NCBI RefSeq assembly: GCF_027943255.1
Contig: NC_072894.1
Location: forward strand, 129,881,601-129,945,600
Direction: 5' to 3'
Length of the DNA stretch: 64,000 bases
Source: Anastrepha obliqua
Lineage: Eukaryota > Arthropoda > Insecta > Diptera > Tephritidae
Below, piece after piece: positions 1 through 12,900 of this stretch; positions within the stretch are counted from its first letter, which is position 1; each line of letters begins with the position of its first letter. The notes under the pieces were generated by a model, which was not told where the DNA came from, searched no databases, and saw nothing but the letters and a program-made list of their open reading frames with translations. The position numbers and the translations under genes were made by a program.

Positions 1-2639
1 GTTTCGTGAGTTAGAACTTGCTGGCACGGGACCTGTCAGCCCATGTGTTATATAATTTAATAAAGTAAATAGATTTAATTAAATCTAGATATAGTAATTA
101 TTACACCGTCGTATGCCGCTAGCATTTGTTCGTTATAGTCATAATAGTGTTTGGAATAGTTTCTGGAATTCCCCTGCAGTCAAATGGAAAGACTGATGCA
201 GCCACATTTCAGAGCGAACATCGATTTACTGTTCGAGGGCTCCATGCCTCCTCTCCACGCGATAAATCCTAAGCCACATAATTAATAACCTTTCACCCTT
301 TTAATTTAAATCACTAATTCTTATTTTATTGCTTGATTTAACCACACCAAAATTGCTGTAGTTTAATTTGCGACAATCGACTTGTTAAACCCCACAGCTA
401 ATTTTGTCGATTTTTGTTATGAAACGGGTTACGGAATAGCAAACCCTTTAAACTTAAGGAGAGATAACAGTGAATGTCGTTAAAATATTATTGTGATTTC
501 CCCTACAGGCATCCTTCGTTGAGCGCATGAGCTAATCGATTGATTACCATAACCAACGAGATTACTTTCTGTTGTAGGCTTATCTAAAGTACACGTATTT
601 CAAAATTGGTTTTCACGATTTTATTTCATTGGAATAGGAATGACAAAAGAACTGTCAACTCACTAAAGCCGTTGTCAATATTTTCACGTTTGAAAAAGCA
701 GCACCCTATATAAGTAAAAATAATTCTAAAGGATTTTTCGACAATAAATACATTATTTTAAAACTTGTTTATTACAAATAATACTTCTTATTAATTTTAA
801 GAGCATTATTGACAATTCACTACTCTACCTAAAAGATGAAAGATAATTAAATGCGCTTTAAAGAAAAATCCGCTTGTGCTGCTAAGACGACAAATAAACA
901 AGCAATTCGCTCATAAAAGAGGCATAAATCCGGAAAATTAAAAGCGTCATCTGTTTGCAAATGTTTAGTGTTAGGGTGTCAATGACAGTCAAGAGGGATA
1001 ACATTGCAACCACAACAATAGCAACACCACAAGTATTGCCAAAAAGAGAAGAACAGTCGATCGAGTTCACAACAAAAGCAGCCACAAAACAAATTGAGAA
1101 ACCAAAGGAAAAAGGCAAACAAAGACGAACAACGATGACGACAGCCGGCACGCGCTCAGGTAAAAATGGGCAGTTAACCGGTGCTAAGAATAAGTAATAC
1201 ATGTATACGCACATACACATACACACATACATACGCATGCACCATCCTAGGCATATGGATGAGACTCCTTCGATGCGTCTAACTGCATAGTTTGCTTGCT
1301 AAATGGACTCTCGAAAATATCCATTCTGAGAGTTACCAAAGGGTACTAAGAAGCAGGAGGCGAGGCAAACAAACAATTGACTTCGTGAATCAAGCAGCCG
1401 GTGCTGGATGGCAAGCTGAGAATCAAACTGTGATCTAAAACGAAAAAGGTGAATAACCAGCACCGCGCTTAGGGCCAGTCACAAAAAATCCAATCTGAAG
1501 ACATACCAAGAAAGGGTGTAAGAGCTTGAAGCTTTTTTAATTTGGATTTTTTTATTAAAGAGAGGAAGCTGCTACTTCCACCACTGCTGCTGTTGCTGCG
1601 GCGGCTCGGCGGCTGTTGCAGGAAAGAGCGCCGATAGACATCTAATATCTTGCAAGTTCGATCAAATTACAGTTCCGTTTTGAGATCAGGTGGGTGCGAA
1701 AGTCAGAGCACTGGAAAAACACAAGCACAGAAAAAAGAAAGGAGATGGGTATTGTTGGTAAAAATACAGTATTAGGCAGACACGCGTTAACTGTTAATAA
1801 AAAAGGATTTTAATTTAATACCAAATACTTACATGCACACACGCACACTTACAGAATTCCCCATTAAAATTTTTTCTGCACAAATTTTTGTATTTTCGGT
1901 GCAACTTCCCGATAAGTGCGACATGTGTTGAGTGTGCGCAATGCGCATTTCTTGCCTCACCTTCTTCTGATCCTGTTTTTGTTTGGCACAACTGACGCCT
2001 TCGCTTGAACTCATAATACAAGGATCAAGGATATGATACATTGCATTGCGACCGTTGTATAACAGTTGAATTTATAGCGGTGGTGGTGGAGTGCTGCATG
2101 CCACTTTGATGCCTTGTTTGGTTGTTGCACTCCCCTGGCTTTCATTGCTGCAATTGAAAGGAATTATAGACGAAAGTGGTTTAATGACTTTGCCTTTGAA
2201 TTGTGATGAATGAAATAATGATCATCCTTTCAAGTTTTACTCGTCAAATGACAGGTAGTGAGCGAACATTTTAAATGCGCAGAAACGAGAGGAATTTGGT
2301 GGATGAAAATAGGGAAGGAATCGAGGTGCACATCAATACATTATTTTTAATGCACTTCTATTGTATTTATGTACAGATATAAATGTATTCTTCTTCTTCC
2401 AATACCATTATTATCGTCCAATCCAATTTGGTTCATATTTAATAAGATAGCATAGGGAAATTCTTATTCATTTCTTTATAATTTCTTCCCACAAATACCA
2501 TTGCACATTATTTCGAAAACTTACTGGAGTTTTAAAATTTTTGAGGCATCGCACCACTGAAATATATGATATATTCAAGTTGCACCTTAGTTCTTCAAGG
2601 TTCAGGCTGCCCAGAAAATCTTTCCTCTAGCCGATGGAG
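1..2639. other. Gene-free upstream DNA
   Basis: No supported gene. The span 1000-1150 is CAA/AAG-rich simple sequence, and 1200-1240 is a CATA/CACA microsatellite. Short frames here are low-complexity shadows. Confidence 0.5.
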
Positions 2640-3060
2640 ACTCTTGACTTACTCATAGATTTAACCTTCATGCCGGACGGCCATCTTCACAAAAATTGTG
2701 TGAGTGATTAAGTACCGCGGCTCGCATGATCTTTTCCAGCATCTGGTTAAAGAGGTCACACGACCTGTCTCCCTGTCACCCTGTCTCAAACCTCGAAATG
2801 GCTCGGAGACGTCCTTCCCAATCCTGACGGCGCTGCTGGTATTGAGCAACATCATCTTGCGTAGCCGTATTAGTTTGACGGGGATATCAAATTCAGACAT
2901 CACCGCATATAGGCAACTCCTTTTTGTACTGTCGAATGCAGCTTTAAAATCGACAAAATGATGGTGTGTGCCGATGCTCCTTTCATGGGCTCTTTTCCAA
3001 GTCTTGATATGTTGGACAATTGCATAATACGGAAAAATCCACTCAAGCTTTCCTTTACTT
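2640..3060 (-). pseudogene. LINE reverse-transcriptase fragment
   Basis: Minus-strand reading gives THHHFVDFKAAFDS (RT block with the first catalytic Asp), then AVMSEFDIPVKLIRL and FRGLRQGD, the ordered core motifs of a non-LTR reverse transcriptase. Frames shift after GLRQGD. The YxDD-box region is not visible. The clade is not resolved. Confidence 0.75.
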
Positions 3061-3784
3061 TAATCAGATTGAATTTACTGTTGCACATAACCTCACATAT
3101 TTTTTAGCATTCAGCATCGTCTGTAGCATCAAATGAAATCAAATACAATAAATTTATTACCAAATTGCAGCCACTGCAATTGCACAGAAGCTCTGTGTCG
3201 TAAACTATGGAAGCTATGTTTACCTATATTTCCTCCGCCCCTTTGCAACAGCTGGCAATGTGAGGCATTCATGAATGTATATCGAGCCTCGTGCTCCAAT
3301 GCACTCACGATCATATACACACATTCGCACACACAAAACTGCAAGAAGAAATGTATCGTGAAGATTGTTGGCAATTATTAAATTGATAATTGCACAAATC
3401 TGGCTATCAATTGACGACCATCGAAGGACCTTCGAAAGCCAAGCGAGTAAATGCCGCCAGACCAACAGAGCTGTGTGCCAACGAACAAGCGATAGTAGCC
3501 ACAAACGATACAAAGCGGTTAATAAAGCAGGCGATTGTGCAGCTAAAATCGCACACATTGGCAACAACTGTTGTAGCTGCAGCGACAGCCGCTTTAGTGC
3601 ATTGGCTTATCAAACGCTTGAAACCCCAATAAGACGACGCGCAATAGAGGAAAGAGCGCTGAAAGGTTTTCGTTGACAATTGGCTTTTAATTTAAGGTAA
3701 CAACCAACTGTTGCCTAACTACATACATATGAGCGGCGATGCTTGTGGAAGAAAACGCACGCAGGCACAAAGCACATGCATATA
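3061..3784. other. Gene-free DNA
   Basis: Only short overlapping frames on both strands, without family motifs. Nothing else is seen. Confidence 0.4.
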
Positions 3785-4468
3785 CTACAGTGGGCAAAAA
3801 GTAAGGTGAATTTATTTGTCAAACTTCGCGGGATTAAAATTTCGCTCTAGTTATTTTTTTCATGAGTTGATAGCACTGTTAATAACATCTGGGCCAACTT
3901 TCATATGAATGTCATTATCAGTAATATATTTACGATTGTGTTTACCAAACGACCAAGAGTGCATTTTTCGATTTTTACAATGTCTGATTTGATTGAGCAG
4001 AGAAGTGCCATCAAATTTTGTTTGCGGAATGAAATTTCGACTGCGGAAACGTTTAGCATGTTGCAGAAGGCATTTGGTGATTCGACCATGTCGCAGAAAA
4101 ATGTTTATAAGTGGAACAAAGACTTCAAAGAGGGTCGAGAACGTGTTGATGACTTGGAGCGCTCCGAACGACCATCGATGTCAACAGATGATCAACACGT
4201 CAATAAAGTGAAGGAATTAGTGCTCAAAAATCGTCGGTTGCTGGTATGATCGGAATATCAGAAGGATCTGTGAAAACCATTTCGAAAAACCATTTGGGCC
4301 TACGAAAAGTCAAATCTCTTTGGCATGCTTCGGGGATTGGAAAAATCGTTGGCATAAGTGTATTTCATCGAGAGAGGATTATTTTAAAGGGGATGAAATT
4401 GATTTACAAGAATAAATAAAGATTTTTCATTTTACAACCAAATTCACATTACTTTTTGCCCACAGTAG
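3785..4468 (+). mobile_element. Internally deleted mariner element
   Basis: Inverted ends CTACAGTGGGCAAAAAGTAA (left) and CTACTGTGGGCAAAAAGTAA (right complement) extend to about 29 bp, flanked by TA duplications; total 684 bp, against about 1.3 kb for a full mariner. The frame at 3905-4249 encodes the transposase helix-turn-helix half (SDLIEQRSAIKFCL, AETFSMLQKAFGD, YKWNKDFKEGRE). A second piece follows (ISEGSVKTI). After a deletion, the normal C-terminus appears (DYFKGDEIDL, stop). The catalytic centre is missing. Confidence 0.9.
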
Positions 4469-4470
4469 TA

Positions 4471-6958
4471 CATATCTACATACAACATCATGTGCTTTTG
4501 TGTGCATATGTATGTACAATGAATCTGCGTGGACGCGTATTGAAAGCTCACGGATGTGTGCCCCGAACTGCCACCCGCTACCTTCGATCGCGCATGGCCT
4601 ACTCGGCTACCGTATCTGTACTTGGTGCATAGACACAGCACTAAAATTACCAAAAAATAAATAAATTTTGATAAAATTATTGTTTTTTGTATGCGCCAAC
4701 AACGATTAGACGCAGCTGAGGTTGCAACGCCAGCTAGAAAAATGGCAATCACAACAACAATAATAGAAAAAAGGCAAAGTAAACTGATACAGAGGCGCGA
4801 CCATGGGGCATTTGAAGACCACATGCGGTGATCGTTTGTTTGGCGGACCATGAGGTAGCACAGAGTCTGCGGTTCTGCGTTTGTGCCGCCCAGCTAGTGG
4901 GGCGCGCTATGGCATGGCTGGCTGAAAATCCAGACGCTCCACAAGGAGTGCGTTCACATGATTGAAATCAGCAAATTTGTGAGGCGTACACAGAAGCTGC
5001 TGAGGCAATTGGACAATATTGCGTTGACGATGCAGCCTGCGCACATGCTAGCCGCTTTGGCTACCTACGGTTAGGCTGCCCGCTGATTGTCGATGCCCTA
5101 CGCGAGCCGCTGGTCGAAAACAAATCGCAATAATTTGCATTTCAAAGCGAATTTATTTCAATTTTATTTGATATTAATTGCGTATAAGTTTCGAGATTGC
5201 AGCAAAAGGAGATGCAGCAGCATTTGTGGTAACTGTGTTTAACAATAACAGAATTAAAGCAATACAAGGCAAGCCCAGCCGCGCGATTTGCTATAGAAAA
5301 GCCAATGACGACTGCGCGCTTCGTTCTTCTCGACAGCAGCGCTTGCTGTGCATTTACACACATACATACATATACTAATATTTTTAAATTGGCTGTGGCG
5401 AACAGCTGTCCACGTGGAAATGCGTCCTGCCGCTGGTATTGAAGCCACGGCGCTGTTGTTGGCAGTTGACCTCGCTACCAGTCTTACTGGCAATCTGATT
5501 CTTTCGGTTTCCGTTGTTTTGGCATTTTGTTCTTGTTATTAGTAGCAACATTGCTGTTAACAATGTGAAAAATGTTCTGTGCTGCTCCTCCTGACTGCAC
5601 CGTGGTCGAAGCGGTTGTTGGTGGCGCCTTACACGCGCGCCCAGCGCAAACTCTGCGCCCAGCTTCCAACCAACTAACCAACAAAAATACATTTGCGAAC
5701 AAACAAGGCTTGTTACGAATTGCTAACATGACCACACGTAGCGCCTGTGCCGCACACAAATCTGGTAACACTCTTTTGTCACTGCCCATTTGCTGTTAAT
5801 TATTTGTAGTTTGCCACGCTGTAGGTAACTGCCGCCTCCAACATGCTTCGCTCAGCATATGTATGCATGTTTGTATGTATATGTGAGTATATCGCTGGCA
5901 ATTACAATTTCAGGTACTCTTCTGGTTTTCGGATTTTTCTTTGCACTTTTTTTGCTTTGCAGATATTGGAATGGATATTGGTTGCCAAGTTGTCTGCTGT
6001 AATTAAATGCGATATTCAGTGACTTATTTGTTGCCATTTATGGCGAAGCGTTAATTTCGGTGCGATATGTCTCCACTTCGTACAGAATTTGTTGTGCTGC
6101 ATATTTGAAATTCAGCAAAGTCCCTTCTAACATTTTGCACAAAGTGTCTACAAACATTCTTGGTATCTGAAAGAATTGGTTGACGTGAATAAATGCGAAT
6201 TACGCCAATTACAATAGACGACCCTTGAGAGGTCGCAATTCAAATGTTGATTGAACCTGGATTTCGAACTGCTCCATTTATTTACATCCAGTTAACTGTA
6301 GTTGATCATATAAATGAGAGATTTAATAAATATTTAATTAAATAAAATATAAAAATATTATGCATTATTATTTATTTAACAAAATCATAGACATTAACAT
6401 TTTTATTATTTTTTTTTTTCAAAATGCCAAAAAATCTCAAAGGTGCCGCAAGACCAATGGTATGAACGGCACACTCCCACTAATACTACAAAATCCTCTG
6501 ACCTCGGCTAATTCTACCCTGGGACTGCAAAAGTATAACATCTGGATAGAGCCGCAGACACAACAGCTACTTACGCCCAGGTTCCTCTCCTGCAGGCATA
6601 TGAAGGCTATACGCCGTCTATAGTCCCAATTACTCCCACTGTGTTTATGGGTGGTTCTAAAGTAAAGGCGACATCGGAAAAGTTGCAGGTCCTACTACCG
6701 ACCTACTGACTTCTGTACGATATTGTATTGAGTGTTTCCCTCAAAAGTGTGTGCTTGTCGTCGATACGTCAGAAACCGTCCGCCTTCTCTGCTGCTGCTG
6801 CTGTAACTGTTGCTGCATCGCCTTGCGCTCACATTCAAAATGCGGAGTGGCGTCAGGATCTTACCCAACATTTGATGTTGTACGTTTGCATAGCACTTTA
6901 ATTCGAAACTAAGTAAATTTATTCAGAGTTTGTTCGCTATACCTTAAACAATCACTAA
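4471..6958. other. Gene-free DNA
   Basis: Mixed-composition intergenic sequence. Around 6430-6850 the base composition is less AT-rich and ends in a short CTG run (about 6791-6802). It may be an old repeat, but no motif supports a call. Confidence 0.4.
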
Positions 6959-8239
6959 TCTATACTAATATTATAAAGAGGAAAACTTTGTTTGTTTGTT
7001 TGTTTGGTTGTAATGAATAGGCTCAAAAACTACTGGACCGATTTTAAAAATTCTTTCACCATTCGAAAGCTACATCATCCACGAGTAACATGGATTATAT
7101 TTTATTTTGGAAATAGGGCTCGAGATATAGGTCAAAACGTGGACCCGGGTAACCTTCGGATGTGTATGTACAATATGGGTATCAAATGGAAGCTGTTGGT
7201 GAATGCTTTAGTCTAGAGTATTTTTCATGCCGTTTCGTGACTGGGGTCTCGAGATATAGCTCAAAACGTGGACCCGGGTAACCTTTGGTTGTGTATGTAC
7301 AATATGAGTATCAAATGGAAGCTGTGGGTGAATGCTTTAGTACAGAGTATTTTTCACGCCGTTCCGTGACTGGGGTCTCGAGATATAGGTCAAAACGTGG
7401 ACCCGGGTAACCTTTGGTTGTGTATGTACAATATGGGTATCAAATGAAAGCTGTTGATAAGTGCTTTAATACGGGGTAATTTTTATACCTATTGATGACT
7501 AGGGTCTCGAAATATATGCCAAAACGTGGACCCGCCGTGTCTTTGCACCGAATTAAACCAAACTTACGCACATTGTTAAGTAAGTATTGAAAATGGGTTT
7601 CGTAAAGTTTGGTTGTAATTCGGAGCACTGGCAACGGGTACAGCGTTCTTTTGAACCAGCCATAATGTCGCTTACTTTTTAACGCTTGGAGCGGAACTGA
7701 ACTGTCAAATTGACAGTGTGAGTTACAATGTGTCAATATTTCTTTCTGATTTGGTTGCCATAAGGAAAAAACGTAAGTGCAACATGTAAAAATTGTTTGT
7801 GAATTTTTTGGAGTGGATTTTGGAACAGTGAATAATTTGAGAATTTAATGTGAAATCCGAATGAAATTATGTGTTCGTGGAAAAAAAATTTTTTTCGTTT
7901 TTTTTTTTTGAAAAATATAAATGGATAATGGTTAAAAAAGCTCCAATGCTTAATAAAACATATAAATTGAAACGAAAAATTCATGGATGATCAGGAAAAA
8001 AGACGATTGTTTATTCATATGCGTTGATTTGAAATTTAAAAACAATCTTCTTTTTTCCCGATTTTCAACTTATATTTTATATTTACTCAAAAACAAATAG
8101 AAAAACAAAAAATATTGTTTATGCCAAAGCGCTTGAATAAAGAATAAAGAAATAAATAATATGAAAATCATATATTTTCTGTTCTAAACCATATCTATTC
8201 TATTTTAGTGTGCCCAGCGAAGGGGGCCGGGCTTGCTAG
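6959..8239 (+). mobile_element. Non-autonomous Helitron, copy 1
   Basis: Begins TCTATACTAATATTATAAAG and ends GGGGGCCGGGCTTGCTAG, flanked by A and T, as Helitrons are. A GC-rich potential hairpin lies just before the CTAG end. The 1281-bp element has no helicase gene. It contains a 129-bp tandem unit with starts at about 7119, 7248, 7377 and 7506. An inverted sister copy is at 28056-29210. Confidence 0.88.
7119..7530 (+). repeat. 129-bp tandem repeat inside Helitron copy 1
   Basis: The phrase CTCGAGATATAG, then GTCAAAACGTGGACCCG, recurs at exact 129-bp steps (about 7119, 7248, 7377, with a diverged start at 7506). Helitron copy 2 shows the same 129-bp step with one fewer unit. Confidence 0.85.
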
Positions 8240-8559
8240 TGTAGTTATAAATAACAAAATAGTTATTTCCTCTGAGGATATTTAACACCTGAGCTCGACG
8301 CAAAACTGATAAAGTGGAATGTATCTTCTTCATTAGTAAATGCTCTCGCATTAGACTTTAGTTAGCCGCCTTTAGTTCTAAAAATAATACATAGCATACG
8401 CCGAGAGCTCATCATTGAAATAAATTGATTCTAGCGGCACGAAATGTGAATAAAGATCATGTATTAATGTCTTTTGGGCACTTCAGCAAAATCTAGCAGC
8501 GTCATCTGAATCAATTTATCTAATCTTAATAGACCAAGGGAATACATTTAGAGGGGATC

Positions 8560-8880
8560 GATATCTACACTACTGAATAGTTTGGCCCACTTTTTAGCCC
8601 ACTTCTTTCTGCCTTGCTGCTTCGTCAGCCAAGATGTGAGGGAGTCTGTTTGTCGGTAGACTAAAGCAAAGTGCAATACAAATAATTTGGGTATAGAGAG
8701 TATCGAAAAACTGCGGTAACAATCCTCATTCTAGGTGCAGCATATAATGAATCGGAGAAGTTTCCATACTGGCTCATATCTATCGTCACCCCATATCTGA
8801 GCACCGTAAAAAATTATCGACCTGGACGCCGCGTAGAAATTTCCATTTGTTTTTGAAATATTAATCCTCGGGCAGCTTAC
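8560..8880 (-). pseudogene. Probable R1/Jockey-type LINE remnant
   Basis: A minus-strand frame contains YGAQIWGDDRYEPVWKLL, typical of the thumb/post-RT region of these LINEs, followed after frame changes by TDSLTSWLTKQQGRKKW. Heavily mutated. The assignment rests on one good motif. Confidence 0.45.
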
Positions 8881-9298
8881 GCGTTTCAGCCACGTGGCTT
8901 TTATATATTATAAGTTTTGAAAAAAAGTGAAAAATTTATTATTAATTTCCCTTCTAGTTGGTATCGAATACTCTATGTGAGTTGCACAATAAATGTGAGA
9001 CAAAGCCTTTCGGTTATACCGAAGAAACAACCACGGCATCGGTGTAGAAAGGATTCTAAAAACTGCATTTTTTGGTGTAGCAGCACTGTGTGCGGGACGT
9101 AATGCTGAGCAGATTAAATTTAAAATTTTGTATTCGCGGTTTTTATAATGTCGAAATTTATTGATATGTTGTAAAAAATTGAATGTTGAAAAAAGAAACC
9201 GAAAAGGGAAGCACCATACCTGTTCCATAAGAGCAAAAATGTTGACTTCATCCACTCCGATATCGCTTAAATATTGATTTGCTTTCAAAATATAAGTA

Positions 9299-9927
9299 CA
9301 GGGTGGGCCATATAGCGTTTGCTTTTTGAAGCACCTATTTTTTTGAGAACGGTAACACAAATGACATGTCAAATGTGTTCATAATTTAGTTAAAGGTTTG
9401 ACATTTACGAAATGGGACGCTATACGCTTGAACAAAATTGGGAAATATTGAAAACCTATTTCCAATGTGGTGAGTCTTCTTCTTCCGCGGTTACAGTAAA
9501 TTGCGAGCGTCACCGTGACATGCTCAACGAGTTTTTATTTTAAAAAATTGAAGAGGATGACATCGACGACATTTGGTTTCAACAGGACGGTGCAACTTGT
9601 CACACTGCCAAAGTTACACTCGAACTTTTGGCTACCGTTTTTGAAAACCGAATAATCAGCCGAAATTCCGATATCAATTGGCCGCCTCGGTGCTGTGATT
9701 TAAGCCCATTGGACTATTTTTTGTGGAGAGCCGTTAAGGAAAAATGCTATGCGAACCATCCAGAGACGATTGATGCTTTAAAACACGAAATCGAAATTGC
9801 CATTCATGAAATTGGAGCCCAACCAATCGAAAATGTGCTTAAAAATTGGGTTGATCGAATATCCTACTGTAAAGCCAGTCATGGCATTTGATTAGTTTTT
9901 TTTTTATATTTTACATGGCCCACCCTA
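9299..9927 (+). mobile_element. Internally deleted DD41D Tc1/mariner element
   Basis: Ends GGGTGGGCCAT (left) and ATGGCCCACCC (right) are inverted and flanked by TA; the element is about 629 bp. A transposase reading frame starts at ATG 9412 (MGRYTLEQNW). It jumps after about 25 residues to the middle of the protein (VNCERHRDML), shows an in-frame TAA, then keeps an open C-terminal half to 9891. The second and third catalytic Asp are both present ([10 protein letters not shown] and LSPLDYF), 41 residues apart. It is non-autonomous, and its ends differ from those of the intact element at 48916. Confidence 0.85.
9412..9891 (+). pseudogene. DD41D transposase remnant
   Basis: The frame has a large internal deletion near residue 25 and a TAA codon shortly before the conserved block DDIWFQQDGA. 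The downstream part to 9891 is open and ends CKASHGI, close to the normal C-terminus. The first catalytic Asp and most of the DNA-binding domain are missing. Confidence 0.8.
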
Positions 9928-9928
9928 T

Positions 9929-12900
9929 ATAGTGCAAAATTTACACAAAAGGTATCCGGCTTCCTTTGAAAAAAGGGTTTCAAGTAAACAGAGACAAAAG
10001 CACAAATCGCGATCACGAGCAATGGTAATGAAATAAATCAAGAATGAGGTCTAGAGGTATCTCAAAAACTTTTAGGAAGTCGACTGAACGAAATTCAACT
10101 CTTCAAATTAGCAGGAAAGAGCCTTTCGTATCGAGTGGCTCAAGAAATCCAATTTTCTTGGCAAAAGCGCATAGGTTGAAGATTAGATAAATGGCTGCCC
10201 CAGCGAGGGTCCACTTGGACAAAGAATGAAATTCGTATATTATGATGCCTGATAGAAGCATATGATTTAGTATGCATTGCGTTGAACCGCTTGTTTGTAT
10301 AAATAGAATACTAGACTGATTTGGAATTTAGATATTCTCAAACAAAATGGAGCCGTTTACTTATTTATTTTATTTATTTATTTATTAATCAAGCACACAA
10401 CCGTATGTTATTTTAGAGTGTTTGAGGTTAATTCTAAAATATTAATAATCGAGTTTATCCCAATAAGCTGGATATCATAGTTTTCTGTCAATGTGTATTC
10501 GAAACATCGCCAAATAAGGGCTTCGAATTAAAGAAAAAGAAGATCATAAAAATTTCAAGTGCCTGAAAAATACGTATACCGTTAAATATGTTTTATCTCA
10601 TTCTTGCGTCATCTTTAATTAAAATCAAACGTTTTGAAGTTGAACGAATTTTTTTTATTTTTATATGAAAATTTTCGAAATCGCTTCGATGTGCGACGTT
10701 ACGAAAGCTCGCCTTTTTGCATCTAAGTTGCATCGTTGTGCTTTCGATATGCATTCTAATATGCAAATTTTTACTTGCAGTTCAGTAATTGAAGATTGTT
10801 TAGTTTCAGCCATTTAACTTATTTATTACTTATTTTAAATGTTACCTTATTATAAATTCGTATCTTAGTGCGTTTGTTAAGTCTGTCTCTTTAAATATGT
10901 TTTTCAATAAAAACTTATTTTGGAAAATAATTCAGTTTTTGATTGAATAAAGGTAAAGTAATAGATAATGCGACCGATCAAATAAAAATCAGTGCAAATG
11001 TAGAAGTAACATATTGCGTGTATTGAAGATTATACGGAATGTGGGGAACATTATTTATAAAGAACATTAGATTACGAACCGTCAGCTGACAGAAGCGGAT
11101 TTCACTGTGAGATATTGCCAGTGCTAAGAAAGGCTATGTTACAAAACTGGTTGCGATCTCGGGCAGATAAGGCTTGAGGGTCTTCCTTTATACTACAAAC
11201 TGCCAAAACTGCCAAAAGGAACAAGTAAGAAATTGTTTTTGGTTATTTTAACAGCATTTTTTTTAAGAAAAGCTTTCATTTTATGCTTCCAACAAAAATT
11301 TCCAAGTTGGCCATTTTGGTTTAATTTTATACCTCAATCTCTTTCATCTTTCTAATAACTGTTTCTCCGCACTCTCAAAATTAACAAATCCCATACGTCT
11401 CCAAATGTAATCAAAACTCACAACTACTACAAAAAAACTGAGGTTTGCGCATTATACACTTAACTTGCTCTACCACACACCAGTACTTCGGTGTGGTGAA
11501 TAAGCCGAACCAAAACAGCGCAAATCAACGAATACAGGGCTGACTAACAAAGTGTGAGAAGTATACGCCCCACCATGCAAGCCAAACAGCCAATCGGAAA
11601 GCGCCAAAAAGGCACAGACGCAACAACAAAAGTAAAGGTAAAATAAACAAAAATAAAAATAAATAAAAAACGCGCCAAGTGAGCAAGCACGCGAAGACAA
11701 TGCAATTGAATCCAAAGTGTGATGGAATTTTATTTGTATTTTACCCACATACGGCGACGATGTCTACAGATTGTTGTTGTTGGTACTCTTTTGTTTTTGT
11801 TTTTTGCTTAGATGTGTTTGTTGACGATGACGGGGAAGTGCCATAGTGTATTTACGTTTGTTTAGTGACATAAATCGTAGAAAAGGCAAATGTGCTCCTT
11901 AACTGTTTTTAAAAACAATTAAAAGCAACGTAGAGGGAACAAAAAAATACGAATAAAGCAAATGGATTAATGGTGAAGCACTTTCTGATTAAAATTTTAA
12001 AGAGACTACCATCTTCAGCGCCCTTTCCGTCATGAACTGCTGTGTAGCTGCTACTTGACTTATAAGCAAGCCGATTTTTGACTGTGTTGGTGGCAACAGC
12101 ATACGGTGTGTCCGTTACAAAAATTACGATGGTAGCTTATCGCAAGCAACCTAGGTTACCGCACGCGCTGGCAAGCGAGTGAGCCTTCCTAACCCCTAAC
12201 ACTGACATTCATCAGTCACTTTCTACATTTAATTTGCGTTTTTACCGCAATCACCCTCATCGACTTGACACTGTAAATACCCTCTCAGCATATAAATAAC
12301 GCAAATGCACACATAGGTTTGCACATACATATATACGTATGCATCTAAAAGTTCATACCTATGAGTCGTCATGTGGAACTGAGCGCGCGCTTTTTCCGCC
12401 AACTAGTTGCCCCGATAAGGCTGTAAAAAAATTGTAATTACAGGCACACTTCACATCGGCCAGTGATAAAACGAAAACCGCTCTAGCGCAACATCTTCCT
12501 TCTGTGAGCCTTCTACATACAATACATACATACGCATGTACATATGTATGTGACGTAGGGAAAATGCCAAGTGGCAAGGAAAGTGCGCCAAGGAAGTGTG
12601 TCTGGCACCCGCCTAATTTTAGTTTTTTGTGCTAGGTACTTGTAGTTATACTGGTATGTGTACATACATATGTACAAGTATGTGCATACGAATGCCAGTA
12701 TAATATTCATGTCCATCTCTAAGAGGGCTAGAGCTCGTCTTTTCCTTCCCTATTCAGACTATGTACTTGTAAACTCCTCGCCTACTTCCAGCCATTTTCG
12801 TACTCACTTCCTTATGCACAGTCTTGCACATGCTTAAGGAAAAACTGGCGCGAAAATGTCACGGAAGTGCAACGTATCCTTTTCATCGCGATGGTGTTTT

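Noticed and set aside
4444..4851. 135-residue minus-strand open frame
   Set aside because: It starts inside the mariner end and shows no motif; an ordinary chance frame.
8908..9372. 154-residue minus-strand open frame
   Set aside because: It crosses into the DD41D element end and has no family motif.
12520..12690. Palindromic CATATGTA/TACATATG clusters considered as binding sites
   Set aside because: They belong to CATA/TATG microsatellites that recur throughout the window.
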